Below are positions 40,622-48,661 of a stretch of 50,075 bases of DNA, one piece after another. Source of the DNA: an uncultured Myxococcales bacterium. Its GTDB lineage: Bacteria; Myxococcota_A; UBA9042. The notes under the pieces were generated by a model, which ran no database searches, was not told the DNA's origin, and saw only the letters and a list, made by a program, of their open reading frames with translations. Within the stretch, counting starts at the first letter, position 1. Each line of letters starts with the position of its first letter. The stretch spans positions 1 to 50,075 of the forward strand of contig CAIXGW010000176.1 in NCBI GenBank assembly GCA_903919145.1, read 5' to 3'. The translations under genes were made by a program, and so were the position numbers.

Positions 40622-41700
40622 TGGTCGGGGCGCGTCCAGTTGATCCGCTGGCCTACGAAAACCTGCTGCGGCCGCTGCTGTTTGTCGCCGATGCCGAGAC
40701 CGCGCACCAGCGGGTGATGGCGCTGCTGCGCGCTGCCCAGCACCTGGGACCGCAGTGGGATGCTCCGCCGCCGCAGGTTCCGGGCGCGCCGCTTCGCCTG
40801 TTTGGGCTGGAGTTTGCCGGTCCTGTGGGCCTGGCGGCGGGGCTCGACAAAGACGGCGAAGCCTGGCGGGTGTGGCCGGCCCTGGGCTTTGGCTTTGCCG
40901 AGATCGGCACCGTCACGCCGCGGCCCCAGCCCGGCAACCCCAAGCCGCGGCTGTTCCGCCTGCCTGAGTGCGAGGCGCTGATCAACCGCATGGGCTTTAA
41001 CTCGGCGGGAGCACAGGCCGTGGCCGACCGCTTGCCCCCGCGCGGCACCAGCGCTATTCCCCTTGGGGTCAATGTGGGCAAGAACCGCGACACGCCGCTG
41101 GAGGCTGCGGCAGAGGACCTGTGCCAGGCGATCGAGCTGCTGGTCAAGAGCGCAGACTACCTGGTGATCAACGTCAGCTCGCCCAACACGCCAGACCTGC
41201 GGCGGCTGCAGTCGCCGCGCGCGGTGGCAGAGCTGGTGCGGCAGTGCCTGGCGGTGGCCGGCGGGGTGCCGCTGCTGGTCAAGGTGGCACCGGACTTTGG
41301 GCCGGGCGAGCTGGAAGAAACGGCGGTGGCGGCGGTCGATGCGGGCTGCGCCGGGCTGGTGACCGCCAACACCACCGTGACCCGGCCGGGTGCGGCGGCC
41401 CAGCACCCCTTGGCAGCGGAGCAGGGCGGCCTCTCTGGGGCGCCGCTGCGCAACCTGGCGACGGCCGCCGTGCGGCGGGTGTGGAGCGCCGTGGGCCAGC
41501 GCGTGCCGATTGTCGGCGTCGGCGGCATTGACAGCCCAGAGAGTGCGCTAGAAAAGCTCAGCGCCGGGGCTTCTTTGTTGCAGGTGTACAGTGGCCTCAT
41601 CTACCACGGGCCCGGGCTGGTGCACCACCTGCACCGCCAGCTGGCGGAAAGCGTCGGTCAGCGCGGCCAGACGTGGCTGCAGGCCGCTGGGCAAGAATAG
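40621..41700 (+). CDS. pyrD: Dihydroorotate dehydrogenase (quinone), class 2
   Basis: A 359-residue flavoenzyme oxidising dihydroorotate to orotate with quinone in pyrimidine synthesis. The N-terminal amphipathic helix that binds membrane and quinone (YENLLRPLLFVADAETAHQ) marks class 2. FMN/substrate motifs: GLAAGLDKDGE, EIGTVTPRPQPGNPKPRLFRL, NRMGFNS, and catalytic Ser in VINVSSPNTPDLRRLQ; IVGVGGIDS and LLQVYSGLIYHGP bind phosphate. The ATG overlaps the preceding stop codon. Confidence 0.96.
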   Translation: MVGARPVDPLAYENLLRPLLFVADAETAHQRVMALLRAAQHLGPQWDAPPPQVPGAPLRLFGLEFAGPVGLAAGLDKDGEAWRVWPALGFGFAEIGTVTPRPQPGNPKPRLFRLPECEALINRMGFNSAGAQAVADRLPPRGTSAIPLGVNVGKNRDTPLEAAAEDLCQAIELLVKSADYLVINVSSPNTPDLRRLQSPRAVAELVRQCLAVAGGVPLLVKVAPDFGPGELEETAVAAVDAGCAGLVTANTTVTRPGAAAQHPLAAEQGGLSGAPLRNLATAAVRRVWSAVGQRVPIVGVGGIDSPESALEKLSAGASLLQVYSGLIYHGPGLVHHLHRQLAESVGQRGQTWLQAAGQE

Positions 41701-41743
41701 CCTCTGCAAACAGCACACATGCACGCTGCCCCTGCGACGGCTC

Positions 41744-41771
41744 TTGACCCAGCAGCGGCCGCGATTATACT
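41744..41771 (+). promoter_or_regulatory. Sigma-70 promoter of the TetR-efflux locus
   Basis: TTGACC (41744-41749), 16 bp, TATACT (41766-41771). The operator array starts at the last base of the -10, so a bound repressor would block RNA polymerase. Predicted start near 41778. Confidence 0.7.
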
Positions 41772-41829
41772 GACCACGCAGTCAGTGACCCGGCAGTCAC
41801 TGGCCGGCGAGTCACTGGCCCCCGGGTCA
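41771..41829. promoter_or_regulatory. Four tandem TetR-type operators, 15-bp period
   Basis: The dyad TGAC-N6-GTCA or its variant TGGC-N6-GTCA begins at 41771, 41786, 41801 and 41816, exactly 15 bp apart. It lies between the -10 and the start codon of the TetR gene, so autoregulation is likely. The two left copies are perfect dyads; the right two differ at one base. Confidence 0.8.
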
Positions 41830-41898
41830 GTCATCGGCCGCGGGTTTCCGGCGACCACGGGGCCAGAATTTACGGGGTTGTTGCCGCAAGGGGTGTCC

Positions 41899-42681
41899 AT
41901 GGCCAGAGCCGCCAATCCACATCTGCAGTCGGGCCTGGTTGAGGCTGCGGAAGCGGTGTTTGCCGAGCACGGCCTGGCTGCCGCCAAGGTCAGCGACATC
42001 ACCACCCGGGCTGGTGTATCCAAAGGTGCATTTTACCTGCACTTTGAGTCCAAAGAGGCCCTCTACGAGCAGATCTGCCGGTCTTTCTTGGCGACGATTA
42101 CCGATCGGCTGCGGAATCACGAGATGGTGCTTTGCGATCTGACGCTTAGCCCTCTGGAATTATTTGAGAAGCTTGGTGACGCGGATCAGGCCCTGATGGA
42201 CCTGCTGTGGGACCACCGCCAGCCGCTTTCGATGATCCTTCACGGAGCGATTGGCACCCCAAGTGCCAGATTAGCAGACGAATTTATTGAGTCCATCCAG
42301 GCGGTGATGTTCCACAGCATCAGCGACCACGTCCAGAGCCACGGAATTGCGATGCAGTTTCGCCCTGAGTTCATGGCGGCGGTGGCGACCGGCATCATCG
42401 TGATGTACGCGCGGCGGGTGGCCGCTGCCCATGGCCAGCCAGACTCTGAGCGGCCAGACATTGGCCAGGACACCCGGCGCTTCCGGCGGATCATGATGCT
42501 GGGGAGCCTGTTGCCCGCCGCCCAGTTGGACCAGATGCTGCTGACGCTGTTCAGCCAATCCGTCCCGGCCCAGGCGCTGCGGGGCATGGCCGTCAACCCA
42601 GCGGAGGCGGTGGCCGGGGCGGCCGATGGCTCACTGCAAGCTCTGGCGGATCTCTACCAAGGAACCAATGCAACGCGGTGA
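41899..42681 (+). CDS. TetR-family repressor
   Basis: A 260-residue regulator. The ATG at 41899 is preferred (AAGGGG upstream); an in-frame start at 41719 would read through the operator array. N-terminal helix-turn-helix: LVEAAEAVFAEHGLAAAKVSDI, then TRAGVSKGAFYLHFESKEALYEQ, the classic TetR recognition helix. The C-terminal ligand domain is long and helical. It stands 66 nt before the RND adaptor and probably represses itself and the pump. Confidence 0.93.
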   Translation: MARAANPHLQSGLVEAAEAVFAEHGLAAAKVSDITTRAGVSKGAFYLHFESKEALYEQICRSFLATITDRLRNHEMVLCDLTLSPLELFEKLGDADQALMDLLWDHRQPLSMILHGAIGTPSARLADEFIESIQAVMFHSISDHVQSHGIAMQFRPEFMAAVATGIIVMYARRVAAAHGQPDSERPDIGQDTRRFRRIMMLGSLLPAAQLDQMLLTLFSQSVPAQALRGMAVNPAEAVAGAADGSLQALADLYQGTNATR

Positions 42682-42747
42682 CGGCTTGGCGCATCTCACA
42701 GAGGTACGCGCCACAGTGGATGAACGGGTAGCAGCAAGGGGAAAAGC

Positions 42748-43860
42748 ATGAAGCTGAAGATCTGGTTGACAATCATTGTGGTGGTGCTGATCGGCATGGG
42801 TGTGGTCATCCAGGGCAAGGTCAGCAAGCGCTTGGACGTCCTGGCCGCCGTCGCCAAAGAAGCCGTGGCCAAGCAGGCCGAGCAGGGCAAGAAGACCCCG
42901 CCGGTGCTGGTGGCGCCCAAGCCCGGGCCCCAGACGGAAGTGCTGCGCCTGACCGGCACGCTAAGGCCAGAGGCCGAGGTTTCGCTGGGCTTTAAGGTGC
43001 CGGGGCGGGTCATTGAGCTGATGGCCAAGCGCGGCGACGTGGTCCAGGCCGGGCAGGCGCTGGCCCGCATCGATGCGCGCGACTTTGAAGCTCAGCTGGC
43101 CCAGGCAGATGCAGGGCGCAAGGCCGCCGAGGCCCAGCGCTCGATCGCCAGCGACGCCTACCGCCGGGTCAAGCAGCTGCAGGAAGCCGGTGCGGCCACC
43201 GAGCAGCAGATGGTGCAGGCCAGCGGCCAGGCCAGCGCGATCTCGGCCTCGATCGAGCAAGCGGGGGCGGCCAAGCGCTACCTGGAAGTCATCAAGGGCG
43301 AGACCCGGCTGTTTGCGCCCATCGACGGCGTGGTCGTTACCGCTCCGACCGCTCCGGGCTTTGTGGTGCAGGTGATGTCGGCCCCGGTCTTCAGCATCCA
43401 GAAGCTAGACAACGTTAAGTTTACCGGCCACCTGACCGACAAGGATGCCGCGCGGATCAAGGCGGGTATGGCCTTTGAAGTCGAGTCCGAGGCCGGCATC
43501 GTGGCCAAGGGCACCCTGGACACGGTGATTCCCTCCGTCGACATGATGACCCGCCGCGTGCCGATCGAGGGCACCGTGCCCAATGCCGAAGGCCGGCTGT
43601 TTGCCGGGTCGATGGTAGAGGCCCGCATTGAGCTGCCAAGTCAGCCCAGCCTTTCGATTCCGACTTCCTGCCTGCTGACTGGACCGGTGCCGTCGGTGCT
43701 GGTGGTGGGCAGCGACAACACTTTGCAGCGCCGCGAGCTTGAGCTGGTGCGCACCGATCGCGACCAGCTGCTGGTCAAGAGCGGCCTGAAGAGCACTGAC
43801 CGGGTGTTGGCCAATCCGTCGGTGCAGTGGCGCGAAGGCGACCTGGTGCCCACCCGCTAG
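42748..43860 (+). CDS. RND efflux periplasmic adaptor (membrane-fusion protein)
   Basis: A 370-residue protein; AAGGGG lies 8 nt before the ATG. The N-terminal TM/signal anchor KIWLTIIVVVLIGMGVVI has no lipobox. Lipoyl/barrel-sandwich halves (LRLTGTLRPEAEVSLGFKVPGRV, TRLFAPIDGVV) flank an alpha-hairpin of about 65 residues (IDARDFEAQLAQADAGRKAA ... ASIEQAGAAKRYLEV), then the beta-barrel domain and membrane-proximal domain. The adaptor joins pump and channel. It is followed by two hairpins and then the pump gene. Confidence 0.94.
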   Translation: MKLKIWLTIIVVVLIGMGVVIQGKVSKRLDVLAAVAKEAVAKQAEQGKKTPPVLVAPKPGPQTEVLRLTGTLRPEAEVSLGFKVPGRVIELMAKRGDVVQAGQALARIDARDFEAQLAQADAGRKAAEAQRSIASDAYRRVKQLQEAGAATEQQMVQASGQASAISASIEQAGAAKRYLEVIKGETRLFAPIDGVVVTAPTAPGFVVQVMSAPVFSIQKLDNVKFTGHLTDKDAARIKAGMAFEVESEAGIVAKGTLDTVIPSVDMMTRRVPIEGTVPNAEGRLFAGSMVEARIELPSQPSLSIPTSCLLTGPVPSVLVVGSDNTLQRRELELVRTDRDQLLVKSGLKSTDRVLANPSVQWREGDLVPTR

Positions 43861-43908
43861 CTGGTGCTCCTGACCAAGCGGCCTGCCGACCGCCTGGACC
43901 CTTCCGAA

Positions 43909-43970
43909 GCCAGCCCCCGTCTGTAGGGCTGGCCCAACGCCAGTAGATTTCGGAATCCCCAGGGGATTTC
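43909..43970 (+). promoter_or_regulatory. Two hairpins between adaptor and pump genes
   Basis: GCCAGCCC (43909-43916) pairs with GGGCTGGC (43926-43933), 9-nt loop. AATCCCC (43954-43960) pairs with GGGGATT (43962-43968) around one A. They sit in the 135-nt gap and may stabilise or attenuate the message and so set the adaptor-to-pump ratio. No T-run follows, so a full terminator is unlikely. Confidence 0.45.
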
Positions 43971-43995
43971 TTCAAGACCTGTTGCGGAGCGCGTC

Positions 43996-46900
43996 ATGAC
44001 GCTGTCCGATATTGCGATCAAACGCCCAGTTTTTACCATTGTGATGCAGCTGGTGCTGATCGTGCTGGGGCTGATGAGCCTGCGCGGCATGGGCACCGAC
44101 CTGTTTCCCGACGTGTCGTTTCCGCTGGTGATGGTCAACACCATCTATCCCGGCGCGTCGCCTTCGGAAGTAGAGACGCAGGTCAGCAAGCCGATTGAAG
44201 ATGCGGTGGCCGGTATCGCCGGGCTGGACACGGTGCGCTCCTCTTCGCGCGAGTCCTTCTCTACGGTCATTGTCATCTTCAAGATGTCGACCAACATCGA
44301 TCAGGCGGCCCAGGACGTGCGCGACCGCCTGAGCGCCATCCGCCCCAACCTGCCCACCGACGTCAAAGAGCCGATGATCCGCCGGGTGGACGTTGGCGCC
44401 ACCCCGGTGCTGATGTATCTGGCCTCTGGCGAGGGCAAAAGCACCCAGGAAATCAAGAGAATCACCGAAGAGACCCTCAAGCCCCAGCTGGAGCGCGTGC
44501 CGGGCGTCGCGGCGGTCGAAGTCGTCGGCGGCAATGACCGCGAGGTCAAGGTAGAGGTCGACCGAAAGAAGCTGGACGCCCTGAACCTGCCGCTGACCCA
44601 GATTACCGACAAGCTCAAGATGGACAACCTGGCGGTGCCGGCGGGCCACTTTTCGCAAGACAAGCAGGAGATTAGCGTAAGGCTGACCGGCGACCTGCGC
44701 GACGCGGCAGAAGTGGCCAACGTAGTCGTGGCGACCACGGCGTCTGGCACCCAGATCCGCCTGGGCGAAATTGCCGAGGTCAAAGAGGGGCTAAGCGAAG
44801 CCCGCACCCGGATTCGCGCCAACGGCCGAGACGCCGTGGCCTTTGAAATCATCAAGCAGTCCGGGACCAACACCGTGCAGGTGGTTGAAGCGGCCCGCAA
44901 GAAGCTCGCCGAAGTGCTGCCGCAGATGCCGCCGGGCTTCAAGACCGACAACTTCTTCAATCAGTCTACATTCATTGAGGAAAACGCCCACGAAGTCGAA
45001 ATCTCGATTGTGTTTGGCGGCATCATGGCCGTGCTGGTCATCCTGCTGTTCATGCTCGACCTGCGCTCGACGTTTATCTCTGCGCTGGCGCTGCCCACCT
45101 CGGTGATTGGCACCTTCTGGATCATGAGCATGCTGGGCTTTACCCTGAACATGATGACGCTGCTGGCGCTGTCTTTGGCCATCGGTCTGCTCATTGACGA
45201 CGCGGTGGTGGTCCGAGAGAACATCTTTCGCCACCTGGAAGCGGGAGAACCGCCCGATGTGGCTGCCTCCAAGGGCACCAGTGAGATTGCGCTAGCCGTG
45301 TTGGCGACCACCTTGACCATTGTGGCGGTGTTTCTGCCCGTGGCCTTTATGTCTGGCATGGTGGGGCAATTCTTCCGGCAGTTTGGCTTGACGATCTCGG
45401 CGGCGACCCTGCTGTCTCTGTTTGTGGCCTTTACCCTCGACCCGATGCTGTCGGCCCGCTTGGCCGTCAAAATCGACCACAACAAGAAGCGCAACGTGGT
45501 GGTACGGGTCATCGAAGGCATGCACGCCGGGCTCGAGGAGATGTATGTCCTGACGCTCAAGTTGTCTTTGCGCCACCGCTTGATCACTGTGCTGATTGGC
45601 CTGGCGACTTTTGCCGGCGCGGCCCAGCTGGCTGGTCTGATGGGCAGCGAGTTTGTCAGCCAAGAGGACCGCGGTCAGTTCATCATCGACATAGAGCTGC
45701 CGCCCGGCACCAGCCTGGACGAGACCGGTCGCCGCTTGCTGCCGGCTGAGCTTGGCTTGCGCGCCAACAAGAACATCCTGACGGTTTACAGCAAGCTGGG
45801 GCCCAACACCGAGATCAACAAGGCGCAGATCCGGGTGGTGGCCAACCCCAAGACCGAGCGCACAGAGACCATTTGGGATATCCAGGACTTCGCCCGCAAG
45901 GTCCTGGTAGAGAAGCTGCCCGACGCCAAGGTGTCGATCGTGCCGCCCTCCTTTGTGGAAGGCATGCCCTCCGGCGCGCCGATGCAGGTGCAGGTGCGCG
46001 GCACCGACCTGTCTTTGCTAGAGCGCGACGCGGCGGCGGTCGAGTCGATGATCAAGTCCGTGCCCGGCATCGCCGATGTGCAGGTGACCTATTCGCCGGG
46101 CAAGCCCGAACAGAGCGTGCGGATTGACCGCAAGAAGGCCGCAGACATGGGGATTCCGGTGGCGCTGATTGCCCGGACTCTGCGCGCGGCATTGGAAGGA
46201 GAGGAAGCCGGCAAGCTGCGCATGGAGTCCGGCTCCAACAAAGAGGTCAAGATTCGGGTGCGCCTGCAAGCCAGCGACCGCGAAGGGCTAGACAAGCTGC
46301 TGCGCCTGCAGATTCCCATCCCGCCGCGAACGGTGATGACGGCGGGCGGGCCGATGCAGCTGGGCGGCTTTATCCCCCTTTCTGACGTGGCGCGCATCGA
46401 CCCCGAGTCTGGCCCGCAGGTGATTGAGCGCCAAGACCGGACCCGCCAGATCAGCGTGACCGCCGTACCCAAGGGCCGCTCGCTGGGCGAAGTCACCGCC
46501 GAGGTCGAGGCCAAGCTGGCCGTGCACAAGTTTGCCGGCGACAACTACTTCCGCATGGACGGCATGGTCAAGCAGATGAAGGAGTCCGGAGAGTCCTTTG
46601 GCCTGGCCGGTCTGCTGGCGGTGGTGTTTATCTTCCTGATCCTCGCCTCGCAGTTTGAGAGCTTCATCCACCCCTTGACGATCATGCTGGCGCTGCCGAT
46701 GGCGATGATTGGCGCGTGGCTGGGCCTGTTCTTGACCGGCAACTCGATGTCGATGGGCAGCAACATCGGCGTCATCCTGCTGATGGGCTTGGTCACCAAG
46801 AACGGTATTTTGCTGGTAGACGCGGCCTTGCAGCTGCAGAGAGAGGGCTGGGCCTCTATGGAGGCGATTGTCGAAGCCGGCCGCAAGCGCCTTCGGCCGA

Positions 46901-48570
46901 TTCTGATGACCTCGGCCGCCATGATCCTGGGCATGATGCCGACGGCGACCGACAATGGCCCGGGCTCTGAGTTTCGCGCGCCCATGGCGATTGCGGTGAT
47001 TGGCGGCGTCATTACCTCGACCGTGCTGACGTTGGTGGTGCTGCCGTCGGTATTTCTGTGGTTTGACACGATTGGCAAGCTGCCTGGGCGGGTCTGGCGC
47101 AAGCTGCGCGGCATCCAAGAGCCGGCCAAGGCCACCGATCAGACCGTCCAGGTCGCCATCCCGGCCCTGGATCCCCCGCCGGTCAGCAGCATGCCGCAGC
47201 ACGCCAGAGCGGCGACCCCTGTGCAAGTGGGCATTTTGGTTGCACTGCTCCTGGGTGCATGCGCGATCTTGTGGGTGGCGCCCGCCCAGGCGGCGGTCAA
47301 GCTTGAGCTGCGCGATGCGGTGGACCGAGCCGTCGCCAACAATCCCGACCTGAAGGTGGCCAAGGCGCGCATCGAAGAAGCCGAGGCGCAGCGCTGGCGG
47401 GTGCGCACGTCTTTCTTTCCCGACATCAAGGCGGTAGGGACCTACGTTCGCAACAGCGATGAAGCCAAGTTTGACATCGCGCAGATGGGTGCGGGCCTGG
47501 GCGCGGCGATGGGTATCCCCATCAAGATCGACCCGGCCAAGGCGCCGCCGCCGACGATCATCCAGGCCTACAACCAGTTCTCTGCCACGCTGGTGGTCGA
47601 CGAGACCATTTTTGCCCTGTCTCCCTGGTTGTATGAGAAGGCCTCAGAGAAGGGCATTGGCGCCCAGCGGGTTGGCGTGGAAGCGGCCCACCGCGAAGTG
47701 GCCTACCGGGTCACAGAGATCTATCACCACATTCAGGGCTTGGACCGGATCAGCGCCGCAGCCAACCGCGCCGTAGAGCTGTCTACCGCCCGGATTGCCA
47801 TGATTGAGAAAAAGCGCATGGCCGGCACCGAAAACGAGCTGCCACTGCTGCGCGCCCAGATCGAGCAGGCCAGGGCCCAGCAGGATGTGATGAGAGCAGA
47901 GATGGCCCGCCGCCAGCTCTTAGAAGTGCTGGGGATTTTGCTTGGAGAGACCGCCCCAGAAGATGTGGGAGCCCCCGGGCCGCTGCAGATGCCCGCCGGG
48001 TCTCTGGAAGATTGGGTCAAGTCGGGGCTTGAGCAGCGCCCTGACATCGCGGCGCGCCGTCAAGCCGTCGAGGCCCAGAAAGTCCTCATCACAGAGGCAG
48101 AATTGCGCTGGATGCCGATTCTGGCCGCCCAGGGCGTGCTGCGCTGGAGCGACGTCAAAGGCTTTACCGACACCAACACCATCTGGCAGGCCACGGTCAA
48201 CTTGGTGGTGCCGCTGTTTGACCGCGGCGCCCGCTACGCCGACGTCAAAGAGCGGCGGGTGACCTTGATGCGCCTGCAGACCGAAGCGCAGAAGGCCGAC
48301 CAGGAATTGCGCGCGCAGATGCGCCAGGCCCACCACGACATCAACCTGGCCCGCGGCATTGTGGATATCGCCCAGCGCCAAGCGGAAGTGGCCCGGCGCG
48401 GCGCGGCGATTGCTACCAAGACCCAGGCGGCCGGTCTGGCCACCCACCTGGAAGTCGACGAGGCCGAGACCAACCTGCGGCTGGCCGATGCCAACGTCGA
48501 GCGCGAGCGCTCTAACCTCGACCTGGCGATTCTGCGCTTGTTGCACCTGACCGGAGCGGTTCGCTACTGA
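43996..48570 (+). CDS. RND efflux permease fused to a TolC-like outer-membrane channel
   Basis: A 1524-residue protein; CGGAG lies 6 nt before the ATG. Residues 1 to about 1040 are a complete HAE1-type RND pump: TM1 (VFTIVMQLVLIVLGLMSLRG), two periplasmic loops, proton-relay Asp401-Asp402 in LLIDDAVVVRENI and Lys935 in GLVTKNGILLVDAA. After a cytoplasmic linker (EPAKATDQTVQVAIPALDPP) comes SMPQHARAATPVQ, a hydrophobic segment (GILVALLLGACAILWVA) and PAQA, a likely signal-peptidase site. Residues about 1095-1524 are an outer-membrane efflux protein (LRDAVDRAVANNPDLKVAKA; ETNLRLADANVERERSNLDL). The frame is continuous. An internal ATG at 47191 (residue 1066) lacks a good ribosome-binding site. 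Either the 13th helix carries the channel into the periplasm and is cleaved, or the channel is reinitiated separately. The adaptor gene is just upstream. Confidence 0.9.
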   Translation: MTLSDIAIKRPVFTIVMQLVLIVLGLMSLRGMGTDLFPDVSFPLVMVNTIYPGASPSEVETQVSKPIEDAVAGIAGLDTVRSSSRESFSTVIVIFKMSTNIDQAAQDVRDRLSAIRPNLPTDVKEPMIRRVDVGATPVLMYLASGEGKSTQEIKRITEETLKPQLERVPGVAAVEVVGGNDREVKVEVDRKKLDALNLPLTQITDKLKMDNLAVPAGHFSQDKQEISVRLTGDLRDAAEVANVVVATTASGTQIRLGEIAEVKEGLSEARTRIRANGRDAVAFEIIKQSGTNTVQVVEAARKKLAEVLPQMPPGFKTDNFFNQSTFIEENAHEVEISIVFGGIMAVLVILLFMLDLRSTFISALALPTSVIGTFWIMSMLGFTLNMMTLLALSLAIGLLIDDAVVVRENIFRHLEAGEPPDVAASKGTSEIALAVLATTLTIVAVFLPVAFMSGMVGQFFRQFGLTISAATLLSLFVAFTLDPMLSARLAVKIDHNKKRNVVVRVIEGMHAGLEEMYVLTLKLSLRHRLITVLIGLATFAGAAQLAGLMGSEFVSQEDRGQFIIDIELPPGTSLDETGRRLLPAELGLRANKNILTVYSKLGPNTEINKAQIRVVANPKTERTETIWDIQDFARKVLVEKLPDAKVSIVPPSFVEGMPSGAPMQVQVRGTDLSLLERDAAAVESMIKSVPGIADVQVTYSPGKPEQSVRIDRKKAADMGIPVALIARTLRAALEGEEAGKLRMESGSNKEVKIRVRLQASDREGLDKLLRLQIPIPPRTVMTAGGPMQLGGFIPLSDVARIDPESGPQVIERQDRTRQISVTAVPKGRSLGEVTAEVEAKLAVHKFAGDNYFRMDGMVKQMKESGESFGLAGLLAVVFIFLILASQFESFIHPLTIMLALPMAMIGAWLGLFLTGNSMSMGSNIGVILLMGLVTKNGILLVDAALQLQREGWASMEAIVEAGRKRLRPILMTSAAMILGMMPTATDNGPGSEFRAPMAIAVIGGVITSTVLTLVVLPSVFLWFDTIGKLPGRVWRKLRGIQEPAKATDQTVQVAIPALDPPPVSSMPQHARAATPVQVGILVALLLGACAILWVAPAQAAVKLELRDAVDRAVANNPDLKVAKARIEEAEAQRWRVRTSFFPDIKAVGTYVRNSDEAKFDIAQMGAGLGAAMGIPIKIDPAKAPPPTIIQAYNQFSATLVVDETIFALSPWLYEKASEKGIGAQRVGVEAAHREVAYRVTEIYHHIQGLDRISAAANRAVELSTARIAMIEKKRMAGTENELPLLRAQIEQARAQQDVMRAEMARRQLLEVLGILLGETAPEDVGAPGPLQMPAGSLEDWVKSGLEQRPDIAARRQAVEAQKVLITEAELRWMPILAAQGVLRWSDVKGFTDTNTIWQATVNLVVPLFDRGARYADVKERRVTLMRLQTEAQKADQELRAQMRQAHHDINLARGIVDIAQRQAEVARRGAAIATKTQAAGLATHLEVDEAETNLRLADANVERERSNLDLAILRLLHLTGAVRY

Positions 48571-48661
48571 GGCGGCGCTCTGCAGCCCTGCGGGTTGACG
48601 ACGCGTGGCCGTGGGCCTAGCTTGGCGGCGGCGCCCGCTGTGGCGCTGCTACAGGGCGATC

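Noticed and set aside
47191-48570. Annotating the channel as a separate gene starting at 47191
   Set aside because: There is no stop between the parts and no good ribosome-binding site before this ATG; kept as an alternative in the fusion entry.
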